Assembly (NCBI GenBank): GCA_903961095.1
Contig: CAJCDH010000026.1
Span: 1-33,053 of the forward strand
Reading direction: 5' to 3'
DNA from: an uncultured Burkholderiales bacterium
Lineage (GTDB): Bacteria > Pseudomonadota > Gammaproteobacteria > Burkholderiales > Burkholderiaceae_C
Length of the DNA: 33,053 nt
Part shown: positions 32,613 to 33,053 of the stretch, one piece after another
Position numbering within the stretch: position 1 is the first letter of the stretch
Layout of the letters: every line of letters begins with the position of its first letter
Notes under the pieces: model-generated
What the model was told of the DNA's origin: nothing
Seen by the model: the letters and a program-made list of their open reading frames with translations, nothing else
Databases searched by the model: none
Translations under genes and position numbers: made by a program

Positions 32613-33053
32613 ATGGCTTCCAACCCCCAACCCAACTCCAAAAAAACGGACCTCCGCCCCCTGCCTAAGCTGATTTTTGCCAGCCGGTGGCTACAACTCC
32701 CTCTTTACCTCGGCTTGATTTTGGCGCAGGGTGTTTATGTGTTCCATTTTTGGGTCGAGCTGGTGCATCTTTTGGAAGCTGTATTTGGCAGTCAAACAGC
32801 CCTCCAAGCTTTGATCTCTGGCATTGGTTATAAAGTCGATGCCCCCATCACACAGTTGAACGAAACCATCATCATGTTGGTTGTCTTGGCACTCATTGAC
32901 GTGGTCATGATCTCCAACCTGCTCATCATGGTCATTGTGGGTGGCTACGAAACATTTGTGTCGCGCATGGATTTGGAAAACCACCCCGACCAACCAGAAT
33001 GGCTGAGTCATGTGAATGCGTCTGTTTTGAAAGTGAAATTAGGCACTGCCATC
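32613..33053 (+). CDS. TIGR00645/YqhA (UPF0114) family membrane protein, 3' end missing
   Basis: 147 codons are open from ATG at 32613 to the window edge. After a polar, Pro/Asn/Lys-rich start, [20 protein letters not shown] gives the conserved first membrane segment. A later segment, [21 protein letters not shown], and then [20 protein letters not shown] match the family closely. The function of YqhA-type proteins is not established. TAAAAT at 32581-32586 is a likely -10 box. No clear ribosome binding site is seen. Divergent from acs, with 161 bp between the start codons. Confidence 0.88.
   Translation, partial: MASNPQPNSKKTDLRPLPKLIFASRWLQLPLYLGLILAQGVYVFHFWVELVHLLEAVFGSQTALQALISGIGYKVDAPITQLNETIIMLVVLALIDVVMISNLLIMVIVGGYETFVSRMDLENHPDQPEWLSHVNASVLKVKLGTAI

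Overview
The window looks like chromosomal DNA of a betaproteobacterium of the order Burkholderiales, most likely family Comamonadaceae (Limnohabitans/Rhodoferax-like). The evidence is the EarP/EF-P(Arg32) pair, a phasin of the PHB-granule type, UvrC-PgsA synteny, the HU-tRNA-Val-PpiD-tRNA-His block, many TAAAAT-type -10 boxes, and a base composition that looks near 50% GC by eye. The genus is inference. I see no rRNA, insertion sequence, prophage, integron or CRISPR array. It is a gene-dense, mostly housekeeping segment.

Left part (1-11300). A truncated SigF-like ECF sigma factor gene leaves the left edge. It is divergent from a secreted thioredoxin-like protein plus a CcdA/DsbD-like membrane thiol transporter. 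Both directions carry the same GTAACT-N16-CGAA promoter, so sigma autoregulation and control of the thiol pair are likely. Then, on the minus strand, come hup, tRNA-Val, terminator, ppiD, tRNA-His and terminator. Next is a minus-strand row uvrC, pgsA, EamA exporter and tartrate/D-malate dehydrogenase. Divergent from uvrC are earP and efp: the arginine rhamnosyltransferase and its substrate. After the efp terminator lies a 3' remnant of a LOG-family gene.

Centre (11301-23061). Eleven genes lie on the minus strand. The first block in transcription order is HDAC-family deacetylase, hotdog thioesterase, nitroreductase, a fused LivH-LivM permease, LivG and LivF. Its first five genes are chained by 4-bp ATGA overlaps and livF overlaps livG by 8 bp; no substrate-binding protein is present. 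The second block is pncB, a Na+/H+ antiporter-type carrier, a 2-hydroxyacid dehydrogenase, rmuC and an MFS transporter, the last four joined by ATGA, TTGA and GTGA junctions.

Right part (23062-33053). A phasin gene has two near-identical operator-like repeats at its promoter. A patatin-like lipoprotein is divergent from a DUF423 protein. The peroxide-defence pair ahpC-ahpF has an OxyR-like site upstream. A short-chain dehydrogenase of the 3-hydroxyacyl-CoA type has a strong inverted repeat just before its ribosome binding site. Then come a lipoprotein gamma-glutamyltransferase, acetyl-CoA synthetase, and the start of a YqhA/UPF0114 membrane protein cut by the right edge.

The items most worth a second look are the divergent ECF promoter pair, the deacetylase/thioesterase/nitroreductase/Liv operon, the LOG-gene remnant, the phasin and SDR operators, and a set of genes that appear to be transcribed as leaderless mRNAs.
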